This document shows positions 19,083-29,959 of a stretch of DNA of 64,000 nt, piece after piece. Origin of the DNA: Pectinophora gossypiella (taxonomy: Eukaryota > Arthropoda > Insecta > Lepidoptera > Gelechiidae); assembly GCF_024362695.1 (NCBI RefSeq), contig NC_065426.1:2480001-2544000 (forward strand). The letters are read 5' to 3'. A program made the position numbers and the translations under genes. Under the pieces are notes generated by a model. The model searched no databases and was not told where the DNA came from. It worked only from the letters and a program-made list of their open reading frames with translations. Each line of letters starts with the position of its first letter. The stretch's first letter is position 1.

Positions 19083-19289
19083 TACAGGGTGTAAGTGACA
19101 CCGTAACGAATACTGAAGGGGAATATCAAGTGGTATTTCCTGTCAAAAAATTCATGAAAATGTTAATGTTTTTTTTTAAAATTATTTTCCGTTCCATGCT
19201 TTTGCGACGGAAAATTCCACTTGATATCAACTCAGAATCATGGTTTGAATCATCCCTCAAAGTTTTCGTTACGATGTCACTAACCTGTA
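19083..19289. mobile_element. MITE-2 copy
   Basis: TACAGGGTGTAAGTGACACC at the left end and gatgtcactaacctgta at the right. An internal deletion removed the first gattcagaccatgattctga segment. Confidence 0.8.
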
Positions 19290-20010
19290 TGTAACTAAGT
19301 ATATAAAAATGTTTAAACTAGAAAAATTCTCGTCATGGGAGCAATCTGTATGCGAGCACATCTATATAACTAATTCAACTAACTTACTAGTATGCAATCA
19401 GTTTCCAATCGCTGTAGGTATAACTTTCTTATTATGACTCTAATGTGTTTGCGTGGTTTCAACAATCTGAATCAATCTGAATTTACCTGCTTATTACAAA
19501 GACGGACTGCTTATCACAAATACAAGTGGAACGTTTTCACATCGTCATCATAAACTGTTTTAGCTTGAATGTATATCCACCTAAGTCGTGATAAAATTTG
19601 ATAATATGACGATTCCTTAGGTATATTCGTTATGCTACGTGTAGGTAATGTTATGTACATGTTGTACAGTTTAGATGTAGTTGTGTGTGAAGTAGAGACC
19701 AGAGTGGTACATTAATGAACGCGAAGAGTCTTAATTAGTAAAGTTTTGGGACTCGGTCACTTCCCTTCGGCAACCAGGATGATTCTACTAACTGTTTACA
19801 TTCTGGATTATTCAAAATAAGAATAATTACGAGTACGAGTTTATATAATGTGTATTTTTGTTTTGACTGTAATGTTTATTACGAATAAATGATTTTTTAT
19901 TACGAGTTGTTCTGAATTAGATTTTCGTTTCATTTTATTTTATTTTTAATTCTTTATTTAGTGTTTTCCTTTTTAAGACTATTTTAAAATTGTCATTTGT
20001 AACTATCAAC
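19290..20010. other. Unassigned sequence
   Basis: About 720 bp with no repeat shared within the window, no frame above chance and no paired splice signals. 19850-19980 is T-rich. Confidence 0.3.
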
Positions 20011-20307
20011 AGCCTCCTTAGTCTAGTGGTTAGAGCGTTAGGCTCACGATCCGGAGATCCGGGTTCGATTCCCGATAGGGACATTATCGAAATCACTTTG
20101 TGAGACTGTCCTTTGTTTGGTAAGGACTTTTCAGGCTTGAATCACTTGATTGTCCGAAAAAGTTAAGCACGTTAAGCCGTTGGTCCCGGCTATTAGCCGT
20201 AACAACACCTCAACCAACCCGCATTGGAGCAGCGTGGTGGAGTATGCTCCATACCCCTCCGGTTGATTGAGGGGAGGCCTGTGTCCAGCAGTGGGACGTA
20301 TACAGGC
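20011..20307 (+). mobile_element. SINE B, full length (reference copy)
   Basis: tRNA-derived head with box A-like TAGTCTAGTGGTTAGAGCG and box B-like GGGTTCGATTCCC, then tcactttgtgagactgtcct. The core shared with SINEs A and C follows (cacgttaagccgttggtccc), then a 3' body with gcattggagcagcgtggtgg and the end gtccagcagtgggacgtata. The head could be taken for a tRNA gene, but the downstream copies show it is a SINE. Confidence 0.85.
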
Positions 20308-20407
20308 ATGCCTCTGTAACTATTATGTTTATGACCATTATAGACGGCGACACGACTAACCACCATGGTTTCCAGGTTTTGTGACCAGTTGATAGCAATA
20401 GGCTCGC

Positions 20408-20490
20408 ATCTTATTACGTGGACTTAAACATAGCTGGCGAAGAGTAGGTGTGTATGCTATACAACTGTGCCTACCCCTATGCTATGTAAT
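20408..20490 (+). repeat. LINE 3' end fragment
   Basis: cttaaacatagctggcgaag, agtaggtgtgtatg and cctacccctatg form the 3' end of a LINE family also seen at 52070-52140 and 62464-62500. Confidence 0.45.
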
Positions 20491-20779
20491 GTTATGATAA
20501 CAATACAATAAACATGAATGTGAATTGTCGATCTCTTCGTTTACCTCACATACACATCAAGGGATTACCATCAGGACACAACGAATTATTTTGAGCCGAT
20601 GAAATTGCTACTCGTACAATATTTCGTATTTTTTTAAAATTAAAATTGATATTGGCTGAAAGCCGCCAATCGCTATGCAAAGCCTGTCGTAAAGGACTGC
20701 TAAGGTACACTAAAACCGAGAGAAATATTATACATACTTATTTACATATTTTTGTAACATCTTTACATTTATCATTTCC

Positions 20780-21350
20780 CTCAGTCAGCGCTTATCGCTA
20801 TCGACCCACTAGAGTCGATTAATTCTTTCAAATATTAAATTTTTCCTCTCAGACGCAACTGTACAATAACATCAAAACTCGCTCCACGTAGAGGGAAAAT
20901 AAGGCCACTCGTCGTAAAGAGATTCGCCATAGCGAGGGTCACCGTTCGGAGAGTCGCTGTCAACGAGGCCGTTGCTTTACTAATAAACACATACATGGCA
21001 AAGTTCTTTATTTGAAGATGCTTTATTGTAAATTTACCGCCTCATCATCACCAGCCCATTAACGTCCCCACTGCAGGGGCACGGGCCTTCCCTATGGATG
21101 GATAGGGAGATCGGGCCTTAAACCATCACGCGGGCCCAGTGCGGATTGATGGTTATTAACGACTGCTAATGCAGCCGGGACCAACGGCTTAACGTGCCTT
21201 CCGAAGCACGGAGGAGCTTGAGATGAAAACTTTTTTTTGTGGTCACCCATCCTATGACCGGCCTTTGCGAAAGTTGCTGAACTTCAACAATGGCAGACCG
21301 AGCGCGTTTACCGCTGCGCTACCGAGCTCCTCCGAGATTTACCGCAAATG
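20780..21350 (-). repeat. Repeat G pieces flanking a SINE C insertion
   Basis: 20780-20855 carries atcgctatcgacccactaga. 21015-21040 and 21337-21368 (gtaaatttaccgc ... aaatggcattaactacttgg) are one repeat G copy once the SINE is removed. Confidence 0.55.
21041..21336 (-). mobile_element. SINE C, full length
   Basis: A 9-bp duplication ATTTACCGC lies at 21032-21040 and 21337-21345. Reverse orientation; the 5S-like head is at 21215-21334 and the (CATCAT) tail at 21041. The short plus-strand frame of the core is spurious. Confidence 0.88.
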
Positions 21351-21442
21351 GCATTAACTACTTGGCCGGACAAAAAGTCCACAAGACATACCTCTTGTGC
21401 GATGTCGCAATGTGCAATTCTGATGCAAGTCCTTGCACTCAG

Positions 21443-21488
21443 AAACCCAATCCATTACTGAACGGGTAACCAGGCGAGATCCAATAAG
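21443..21488 (+). CDS. Candidate exon (46 bp)
   Basis: Acceptor agtccttgcactcag, then a strong donor ATAAG|GTAAGT. With two leading bases the frame reads TQSITERVTRRDPI and leaves two bases; the other two frames stop. It fits in phase after the alternative frame of 18585-18701. Very short, so chance is possible. Confidence 0.25.
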
Positions 21489-21879
21489 GTAAGTGACGAA
21501 ATACGTCCGTTTCCCACGAATTTCTCACCATATCTCACTATTTCCAACCATTATCCCACCTCGAGAAATCGTTTCTCATCGAATAAACTACTAGACCATT
21601 AATATCAGGGAAGGACTCCTTCTTTTACCCCACTGTTCCAAATTGTGGGCATTAGGAAGAATTGATACTTGATGGCTCAGTTTTTTGTTACACTAAACGG
21701 CGGAATGACGGGTGATAAGATGGGTCGAGTTTTTCGAAGATTGGATATAAACCCTTTTCTAATCTTGCTTTTTCTTTTGCTTACCTATTTTATAACGTTA
21801 TTACAAAACGAAGATTAAAAGATAAGCTAGGTTGATAGTATGTGTCACCAAAGAAGCCTATAAATAATAATTTTGTTGC

Positions 21880-22050
21880 TACCTATACTGCTTTTCTTTA
21901 TTTTGATCAGAATAATAATGGGTGATCATGGGTGAGATGCGTTGTCATCATTTATACCAAAACACAAAGATAAAAGATGCATTATGTCTGTAATCCATGA
22001 AACTAGAAGAGTAAAAGAAGGCAAATTTGTACAGCACCATCTATATTCGT
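21880..22050 (+). repeat. Interspersed repeat J
   Basis: tgttgctacctatactgctt, tttattttgatcagaataat, gataaaagatgcattatgtc and gtacagcaccatctat. Copies at 53925-54140 (+) and 41480-41610 (-). Confidence 0.6.
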
Positions 22051-22059
22051 AGCCTGGTA

Positions 22060-22500
22060 AAACCGTTATTCTTTCTTTTATGCTAGGGGGAAACTCTATC
22101 TAGCCGCGCCGCGCTTCGTAGCGTAGTGCATTTCAAGCGGAGATGCGTGTTGCTCTATGGTTTCAATACATTAAAAATAGTAGAAATAATATTTTGCAGC
22201 TAATTTCATTTGAGCAGAGAAAGTCACTTATTTTAATTATTAATATGACTTTTCAATTACTTAGTTTCATTAAAATCCGTCGACCTTTTTCGTGGCGCGG
22301 ATTGTTATTTTAAACCTAGTTTATCTTTAGGGTGGCATTAAAAAACGAATCTCAGCTGACACTGCCCTTAAGATCATGCTCAAATCTCTGTTTTTATATG
22401 AGAACTCTCACATTGACATGATCTTGAGGGCAGTCTCTAAGCTGAGATTAGTTTATTAATACCACCCTAAGTCTGTGTTTTGTAATAACACGTTTTGTGT
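22060..22500 (-). repeat. Interspersed repeat I with a nested MITE
   Basis: Runs from a GC-rich end (tagccgcgccgcgcttcgta) through ttaaaatccgtcgaccttt and aaacctagtttatctt to tctgtgttttgtaataacac. It is interrupted at 22330-22467. GC-rich ends also occur at 41225-41270. Confidence 0.5.
22330..22467. mobile_element. MITE-3 (138 bp), TA-flanked
   Basis: Terminal inverted repeats of about 50 bp (GGGTGGCATTAAAAAACGAA left; right inward GGGTGGTATTAATAAACTAA), flanked by TA on both sides. Removing it and one TA restores a continuous repeat I. TA duplication points to a Tc1/mariner-type mobiliser. Confidence 0.75.
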
Positions 22501-22624
22501 TCTAATTTTATATGTTTTCGTTTACTTTTTGAGTTTTATAACGCATTGGCAAGTGTCATTAAAACATTCATGACTTTTTATGTTATTTGTAAGTACATAA
22601 AATCAAGCGAATGCATTTCAAGCT

Positions 22625-22972
22625 TGGTCCTGGGCTATTAACCCAAATACGTCCAGCAATCTTCAGTGGAGTAGCGTGGTGGAATATGCTCCATAACTCC
22701 CCGGTTGATCGAGGAGTGACATCCCAGCAGTGGGACGTGTAATGGTTATTTACGATTACTTACATAAGTATATAGTAACCGGGACCATCGGCTTAACGTG
22801 TCTTCCGAAGCACGGATCATTTTACTTTCGGACAATCAGGTGATCAGCCTGTAATGTCCTAACCAAACTAGGGATCACAAAGTGATTTTTGTGATATGTC
22901 GACACCGGGATTCGAACCCGGGGCCTCCGGATCGTGAGTCCAACGCTCAACCACTGGACCACAGAGGCCGTT
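22625..22972. mobile_element. SINE B body (+) joined to SINE A head and core (-)
   Basis: 22625-22742 is a plus-strand SINE B 3' half. 22745-22972 is a minus-strand SINE A lacking its tail. They meet within a few bases, 3' end to 3' side. Confidence 0.7.
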
Positions 22973-23030
22973 AAGTTTATAATGATCATAAATATTCTGT
23001 TCTGACTCTACTACGATAATGTATGTGCAA

Positions 23031-23261
23031 TACTGGGTGTTAGTGACATCGTAACGAATACTGAGGGGGATGATTCAGACCATGATTCTGAGTTAAAATC
23101 AAGTGGAATTTTCCGTCGCAAAATTCATGATTTTTTTTATTTATTTTTTATTATTTTCAATTCTATACTTTTGCGATCGAAAATTCCACTTGATATTAAC
23201 TCAGAATAATGAGCTAAATCAGTCCCCTCAGTATTCGTTACGATGTAACTTACACCCCGTA
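23031..23261. mobile_element. MITE-2 copy, first of a pair
   Basis: Ends tactgggtgttagtgacatc and gatgtaacttacaccccgta; arms around atcaagtggaattttccgtc. Confidence 0.85.
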
Positions 23262-23286
23262 CCAGTACATGGTAGCCATACAAGTA

Positions 23287-23520
23287 GGTAGGGTGTTAGT
23301 AACACCGTAACGAATACTGAGGGAGATGATTCAGACCATGATTCTGAGTTGATATTAAGTGGAATTTCCTGTCGGAAAATTCATGAAAATTTTCGTGTTT
23401 TTTTAAATTATTTTCCATTTCATACTTTTGCGACGGAAAATTCCACTTGATATCAACTCAGAATCATGGCCTGAATTATCCTTCAAAGTTTTCGTTACGA
23501 TGTCACTAACACCCTGTATA
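23287..23520. mobile_element. MITE-2 copy, second of a pair
   Basis: Ends tagggtgttagtaacaccgt and gatgtcactaacaccctgta. About 25 bp from the previous copy. Slightly different arm sequences show the pair is not a simple tandem duplication. Confidence 0.85.
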
Positions 23521-23683
23521 ATAAGCATACCTTGCGGGAACATAACGAAAAATCAACAAAAACTCCAACATTTCGCAGGTAAAGTTAAAATGTTCCTGCT
23601 GTTCCATCAAAAAGTTTTCAACATTGAAATAGTCGAGTTTCACCGTATTGTGTGATTTCATCTGAAAAGTTCTTTTATAATAA

Positions 23684-24079
23684 AACTGCCAGTAGCACGG
23701 TGGTACAGGAAGTCCCATGGCAGAAAGGTAAATGAATGCAAAACGCGGGACCTTGGATGTTTTCAAAAAGCTACTGGACGTGCGTGGTTTTGTCCCAGCT
23801 ATAAACTTTTGTGACACATTTTACTATATTACTATTGCGTATGGCAGACAAAAATAAAATATCCTGCGTGGATCGTTGAAGACGTAGTACTATATCAAAC
23901 GATTTTTTTGCGCAAGCACCGGCGCCTGACGGAGAAGTGCGAAATAAAAGATCGGGATTGGTCGCAAATCCACGAACTTCATTTTAATAGATATTTGAAA
24001 AAAATACCACCAAAATGTAATGTTTTCTTGGGACAAATTTTGATCGAGTGTCATGTGCATTCAAATGTATTTTTCTAAT
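23684..24079 (+). pseudogene. Possible decayed coding region, unknown family
   Basis: One plus-strand frame reads through with a single TGA at about 23809: KLPVARWYRKSHGRKV ... GRAWFCPSYKL, stop, then KIKYPAWIVEDVVLYQTIFL, RKHRRLTEKCEIKDRDWSQ, HELHFNRYLKK. The second part has a plausible acceptor (tgcgtatggcag) at 23847. The charged, aromatic-rich content is protein-like. An overlapping minus frame (23506-23817) is also open, so strand and reality are unsure. No catalytic motif recognised. Confidence 0.25.
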
Positions 24080-24465
24080 ATTGTATAACTGGTTTTAGAT
24101 AATGTATTTTATGTGTATACCGATATAATTATTTATATAGTAAAATACCTTCAAATGACACTTTGGGGACGGAAATTATATCAAAAAATGAAGTTGGGAC
24201 AGGCCACCAAACTCAAATTTCGAAAAAAAAAATGTTTCTCATTAATTATACAAATTGAGCAAAAAAATGATATTGCCCTAGAACAATCATATGCTGTAGT
24301 AAACATAAAAAAAATATTAGAATGATTGCATCATTTTACACCTTGATTGTCAGCATGGACAAGTAAAATTGTACGTTTTGATATTAACCCATATATCCAG
24401 CTTAAGCTCTAGGGGAGCCAACCAACCTCTATCTATACTGTTTAATTTATTTTAAATTCTATACT

Positions 24466-24540
24466 GTTGCAACCAAAAATTCCACTTGATATCAACCCAG
24501 AATCATGGTCTGAATCTTCCCTCGAAGTTTTCGTTACTAT
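24466..24540. repeat. MITE-2 half element
   Basis: Right arm only (aaattccacttgatatcaac, ccagaatcatggtctgaatc, agttttcgtta). Confidence 0.65.
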
Positions 24541-24669
24541 TTACATTTCACGACTTTACAGTGCAGAAGAACATTCTGTTTTATTACTGACGGCAAACAA
24601 GAATATTGTAAGAAAGAATTACATGAACAATTTCCTTAAATAGAGCTTTAGATTAGATAACACCTCTTT

Positions 24670-24880
24670 TTTTTGGCCTGACTTATTGTAAATTTACCGC
24701 AGATGGCATTAACTACTCGGCCGGACAAATCGTTTAAGACAACAGGCCTGAGGGTGCCCAGTTATGCGGGAATCTCGGCTCAGGGCGTCGTCTGAGAGGA
24801 AAAATATTTGAAAGAATTAATCGATAGCTATAAACCGGCAGGGTCGGTATCGGGGTAAAAACACCTAACACGACGATGAG
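24670..24880 (-). repeat. Repeat G, reverse copy
   Basis: ttaccgcagatggcattaac, caggcctgagggtgccca and cggctcagggcgtcgtctga in reverse order to 2385-2700. Confidence 0.6.
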
Positions 24881-25340
24881 AACATACAAACATAAAAGAA
24901 AATATCAAATCCTGGAGGAAGATCTATTTGCCTCAAAAACCTTTAACATAATACCACAGCATACGAACAAATAGCAATAGTTTGAAATGCCATTTATCAT
25001 AAGAATACAGCTATCAGTCCATCAAAAAGAAATCTTATATAAAGAAAAATATTGTGTTCACAATGGGTTAGGCACTTTGTAGTTTTATGTTGGGACTCCA
25101 GATTTCAGAATACTTCCCGTATTTATACAGAATGGAATACTTGTACCGGAAAAAATCTCTCATGTAGGTTGTGAAGTCTATTACCAACCTTATAGTCGCT
25201 TAGGGGACATAAAGATTTTGAAATAATCCTTTGGGGTCTTGGTATATATTTTTTTAATATAATGTATACGAAATGAGAATTGTCGGTAATTATTCGCTTG
25301 ATATCCGCTGTCAAAATTAGTGTTGCCAGGTGACACTTCG
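24881..25340. other. Unassigned sequence
   Basis: No shared repeat and no exon-like frame found. 25130-25200 carries a degraded SINE A-like tail (gttgtgaagtctattaccaa). Confidence 0.25.
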
Positions 25341-25349
25341 TAGTAAATA

Positions 25350-25410
25350 TTTTCTTTCTTTCTATTTTTTTTCTTTCTTTTTTTCTTTCTTTCTCTCTTT
25401 CTTTCTTAGT
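25350..25410. repeat. CTTT microsatellite
   Basis: Imperfect (CTTT)n with T-runs. It creates a Lys/Glu-rich minus-strand frame that is not a gene. Confidence 0.85.
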
Positions 25411-26209
25411 AAAAAAGCCAGATATGTAACACTCATCAACTCTGACATCAAGGTAACCATTGAACCACCAAATGCAGAGTTCAGAAATCAGAATCATTAT
25501 TCAAAGTCAATGTAACATTTTTGAATTTACATACCAGCTTCGGTGCAATAATATTCCATCTGGCAACACAGTCGAGGAAATCCTCAAGAAATATAGCAAC
25601 TTTTTTGGAATCAATTTTCCTTCGTCTGGGTGCTTGCTACGAATTTCCTGAGGGAAATAAGGTAAGTTTGAACTACCAAATTGACTCCGAAGTAGGAAAC
25701 AAATAACAAAAGAAATTTATTCGGGCAGGCTTTCACGGTGGGCGTATACCCGAGTAGTGAGTGACTTGCCGAGAATACGTGTGGGTTTTTGTGTGAGTTT
25801 TATTTTATTTTAATCATAAAATTAAGTAAAAATAGAAATAAGTCTATTGTACACTTCTATTTATGTTATGTTTGTAATTTTGTATTTTCCATGTGTGCAA
25901 TAAAGTATTTGTTATAATGTAATAAAAATATATTTTATTTAAATAATGAATCTATGTGCACATTGCAAACAGGTTGCTATATTTAAAAAATAAAACAGAA
26001 AGACTAGGCATCCACCACAGGTTTCGTCAAAATGTAATTTTAAATGGTCAATGAAATCCACACAACTTTATAAAGAGAATATTGACTTTTATATTTCTTA
26101 TACAGTTTTCTATAAACAAACATACTCGTTTCGTTAATGATCTCGTATAAATTCTAATATTTATATTTGTTTAGGAAGGGCAAAACCACAATCCAAAGAA
26201 CCAGTCACC
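25411..26209. other. Mostly unassigned; possible LINE piece at 25530-25660
   Basis: 25530-25660 (cttcggtgcaataatattcc, gaaatcctcaagaaatatag, cgaatttcctgagggaaata) reads like LINE-derived sequence but has no motif. It ends at a donor-like AATAAG|GTAAGT (25660) without a matching acceptor. 25800-25920 is AT-rich with AATAAAG. No gene supported. Confidence 0.25.
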
Positions 26210-26292
26210 TTCAGTACCATGTCACATTAACTTTTTTGACATATTGAACTGTAGGTCTCACTAAATGTCAATTATGTTAATGCGACAGGATT
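26210..26292 (+). repeat. Short repeat K
   Basis: gtaccatgtcacattaactt, ttgacatattgaactgtagg and tctcactaaatgtcaattat. The reverse copy is at 55630-55725. Confidence 0.6.
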
Positions 26293-26527
26293 TAAAACAG
26301 GGTGCATGATATTGCACATAACTGTACGTTAGAAAACGTAAATGTTTTGTACCAAAAAGTCAAAATAACGATTTCTCGTAGCTTCGAACATATCTTTCAG
26401 ATAACATAAGGAAAGTAATAAAAATAAATATAAAGCGAGAAAAATAATTTTCCACTTTAATGAGCATTTATTTCCAATCAACTAAACTCTCAGTTCAGTT
26501 GGTTAAATAATTATTTTAGAATATTTT

Positions 26528-26606
26528 TTATTCTTTTTTCGGCGGATAATAAAATGACAGGGATTACTTAAAATAAAATAAGGAGATGTCTGCTGGATTT
26601 GGCACC
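26528..26606. repeat. MITE-1 half element
   Basis: Right arm of MITE-1 (ttcggcggataataaaatga, ttacttaaaataaaataagg, ending atttggcacc), diverged from the copies at 8478 and 36680. Confidence 0.65.
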
Positions 26607-26700
26607 AATTATTTATTTTATTATTTAAGTTTTAAATCTTATAAGTGTATATACAATTTAGTAAAACCCTGCAAAACTGTTAAATCAGTTTTTTCTACAG

Positions 26701-26789
26701 GAAAGGGTCTAGTAGTATACTTGTGGGTCAGTTTATCACTATGTATATTTACCACAATGGTTTTTACACAGGGTTTTCTCATCGGATAG
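26701..26789 (+). CDS. Candidate terminal exon with transmembrane segment
   Basis: Acceptor aatcagttttttctacag directly before 26701. With two leading bases the frame reads KGLVVYLWVSLSLCIFTTMV, then FTQGFLIG and TAG at 26787-26789. That is a 20-25-residue hydrophobic segment. A polyadenylation signal AATAAA follows at 26891-26896. No other exon is tied to it by phase. It could also be AT-rich chance; family unknown. Confidence 0.25.
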
Positions 26790-27004
26790 TTTTGTTATTG
26801 TTTTATTATTTTTACTTTTTGTTATGTTTTAGTTGTAATTTATTTTTTTAGGTTTTGCAAATATGTTTATTTAGAGTAGGTATATTTTGTAATAAAGATA
26901 TATAGATGTACATTATGATGGTCCATAATCTCCCTAGTATTTTCCCGTTTTTCACAGGGTCCGCTTACCTAAGCTGGAGATTTGACTGGTCCGGTCTGTC
27001 TATC

Positions 27005-27165
27005 TTAGGATTCTCACACGACGCTCTGAGCCGAGGTTCGCACCCGCCTGGGCACCCTCAAGCCTTTTGTCTTAAATGTTGTACCGGGTGAGAGCCTTCG
27101 GCGCTCTCCATTTGTCCGGCCAAGTAGTTAATGCCATCTGCGGCAATAAGTCACGTCAAAAAAAA
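27005..27165 (+). repeat. Repeat G copy
   Basis: cacacgacgctctgagccga, ttgtaccgggtgagagcctt and gttaatgccatctgcggcaa. It follows the order of the 2385 copy. Confidence 0.6.
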
Positions 27166-27630
27166 AACTATCTTAAAAAAATATATATATTTTTTCTTTC
27201 TTTCCTTCTTATCTTAGGAAGGTAAGTGACAAATACTGAAATAGTAGGGTATAGTCCAGCAGTACACACAGTGTTACCGTCTCCATACGGATCATTGAGG
27301 CACCACTGTGCAGTAATATCGTGTCTCACTTCACTTGATTTCTTCCATAATGTTGCCTGACTGGGACAATAGTACCAACATACAAGCACTGTTGTTTAGT
27401 TTACTAATAATGTTTACCTTTGTGTTTTGCAACGACACAATATTACATACAAGTATGTTTCATCTGTGAATTAGCGGTTAGTATATCGGGTTCGCGATCC
27501 GGAAGTCCTGGGTTTGAAGTTGAGTTACGTCAAACAAAAAATACTTTTTTTATATGTGACGAATAATAGTAATTAAATACATTATAAGTAATTCACATAA
27601 TTTTCAATAATAAAGGAGAATGGGCGAATC

Positions 27631-28688
27631 TGGTCCAAGAACCTCCACTGATGAGACTTATATGTAATGAAAGCTTATGCTTTCCCTATGAATCTGGCAA
27701 AGTACTATCAGATTCTGTCCCGGGGTTCTTTTTTTACGGCCATGTTTGTCCTGGCTAAAAATGTGATAAAATACAGTGGGAGCTAAAATCGGCTCAAGAT
27801 TTGTTGCTGGATAACAAAGTCTACATAAATAATTATGTATCATATTGTATATCATTTTAAAGAGGATCTTTTCCAGAATCCGAAACATAAAAAAAAATTT
27901 TGATTGATATATAATTGACATGACATTATGATATATAATTATGTATATAGCCTTAGTTAAATAGTTTATCGACAACAAATCCTGAGGTGATTTTGCAGTC
28001 CACTACTGTACACTCAGGACAAACATGGCCGTAAAAAAACCCTAGGACAGTGTTTGATAGAACTTTGCCAGAATCATAGGACAAGTATAAGCTATCATTA
28101 CATGCAAGTCTCACCAGTGGAGGTTCTTGGACCAAGTTCCAAGTTCCTGATAAGCTTATAATATGCAATACCGTAATGACTTGCTAATGATGACGATTTC
28201 TTGCAATAGGCAATAGCTTAGCCGGTCTCTATCGGAGAGGTGTTTATTTATTTTTCTTGTTATTATCACTCAGATCAAATTCCGGAAGCAATATAAAAAA
28301 AATCGGTAAGATACTTTTGGAAGGGGTAAAAGGCATGAAACTTGAACTTAGCTACCGAGAAACAATGGCGCTGCAGATATAAATTGACTATAATTCGCTT
28401 ACAAAAAGATTTTTTTTCGTTTTTTTTTTATGTTTCGGATTCTGGAAAAGATCCTCTTTAAAATGATATACAATATGATACATAATTATTTATGTAGACT
28501 TAGTTATCCAGCAACACATCTTGAGTCGATTTTAGCTCCCACTGTATTTTATCACATTTTTAGCCAGGACAAACATGGCCGTAAAAAAAGAACCCCGGGA
28601 CAGAATCTGATAGGACTTTGCCAGAATCATAGGGAAAGCATAAGCTTTCATTACATATAAGTCTCATCAGTGGAGGTTCTTGGACCAA
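27631..28688. repeat. Three copies of one repeat unit, first inverted against the others
   Basis: Unit copies: 27631-27897 (-), about 27915-28136 (+, diverged) and 28421-28688 (+). The outer pair forms a foldback of about 267-bp arms bounded by tggtccaagaacctccactg. The same 76-codon frame (MFRILEKILFKMIYNMIHNY ...) is open in both outer copies. It is seen in antisense to the boundary motif, with few substitutions. No domain recognised. Confidence 0.75.
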
Positions 28689-28907
28689 GTTTCATACAAA
28701 AGTGCCCATTGTCATTTACCTTCTTGGAATGTTGGAGATACCAGCGGTAACGCTTACGTCATCAAAAGGCAATGGCCACTTGTCATAGGATTGAGCATAC
28801 CTGGTCTTCTTATACCATGGTTAATGCCATCTGCGGCAAATCACGTCATATGTCAAGGAAAAAAAAGGCTGAATCTCAACAAACGTCAAATAGCAATAAC
28901 ATAACAC

Positions 28908-29303
28908 AAACAGCCTATATAATATGTCCCACTGCTGGCCACAGGCCTCCCCTCAAAATCAACCGAAGGGGGTACCGGGGGGGGGGGGGGTGATACTCTA
29001 CCACGCTGCTCCGTGGGTTGGTGGAGGTAATTGGCCTAGTAGCCCAGGACCAACGGCTTAGCGTGCCTTCCGAAGCACTATGTAACGACTACTTACATCA
29101 GTAAGTATTAACCGGGACCAACGGCTTAACGGCGCTTGCGAAGCACGAATCATCTTCCTTTCGGACTCTCACGTGATCAGCCTGTAACGTTCTAACCAAA
29201 CTAGGGATCACAAAGTATTTTTGTTATATTTCCCGACCGGGATTCGAACCCGGGACCTTCGGATCGTGAGCCTAACGCTCAACCACTGGACCACGGAGAC
29301 CGT
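28908..29303 (-). mobile_element. SINE B body joined to SINE A head
   Basis: 28908-29078 is a reverse SINE B 3' half with a G-run expanded to about 14 (28977-28990). 29079-29303 is a reverse SINE A core and head (accgggattcgaacccggga). The junction is inside the shared core, so it looks like a B-A hybrid or a recombinant. Confidence 0.7.
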
Positions 29304-29660
29304 TCAGTTTCGGTAAGCTTATATTATACTATCTATTCCGGCACATCTACAAAAAGGTACGTCAAAAAAAAAGAGATGATATATGCAGCATGAATGTATA
29401 ACAATAATAACTAGTATTTTCCCGTTGAACAAATTATTTCAACGCAAACGAAAGTCAGGGGAATTCACTAGAGAATTAATAAAATACTCATCATTGATAT
29501 TTCAATTTCATTCGATATTCTTTCTGTATGGAATTCTCAATAAGGCATTTAATTTCCGTATGTCAAACAGAATTCTCATTTCCCAGCCAGCATATGCTGA
29601 ACAAAATACCTACTGGCGTGTTTTATATTGGATTGCTAATTATTACATACTTATATTAAA
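29304..29660. other. Unassigned sequence
   Basis: A short repeat G remnant at about 29340-29365 (gcacatctacaaaaaggtac). The 100-codon plus frame at 29383-29685 has no recognisable domain and runs into a MITE. Confidence 0.25.
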
Positions 29661-29661
29661 A

Positions 29662-29912
29662 TACAGAGTGTTAGTGACATCGTAACGAATACTGAGGGGG
29701 ATGCTTTAGACCATGATTCTGAGTTAATATCAAGTGGAATTTTCCGTCGCAAAATTAATAAAAAAAAAAAACGATTATTTTTTATTTTATTCTATACTTT
29801 TGCGACGGAATATTCCACTTGATATCAACTCAGAATTATGTTCTGAATCATCCCTATAGGCCGTTGGTTGCAGTTACTACTTACTGATGTATTAATAATA
29901 CCTACTTGTTTT
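29662..29912. mobile_element. MITE-2 copy truncated on the right by a SINE A scrap
   Basis: The MITE runs 29662-29855 and loses its right tip. 29856-29912 is SINE A core (ccgttggttgcagttactac). Confidence 0.75.
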
Positions 29913-29959
29913 ATTATAAAATACATTATACTGCTTGAAACTACTATAATACTTACAGT

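Noticed and set aside
21380..21450. Frame HKTYLLCDVAMCNSDASPC, loosely like part of a zona pellucida domain.
   Set aside because: Only about 29 codons, ends at a stop, left edge lies at a repeat G boundary and there is no acceptor.
25123..25497. 124-codon minus frame with a Lys/Glu-rich run.
   Set aside because: The run is the CTTT microsatellite; the flanks have no recognisable protein.
27200..27235. Strong pyrimidine tract and AG (ccttcttatcttag) followed at once by GTAAGT.
   Set aside because: Only four bases separate acceptor and donor; no exon can be read, and it follows a T-rich repeat tail.
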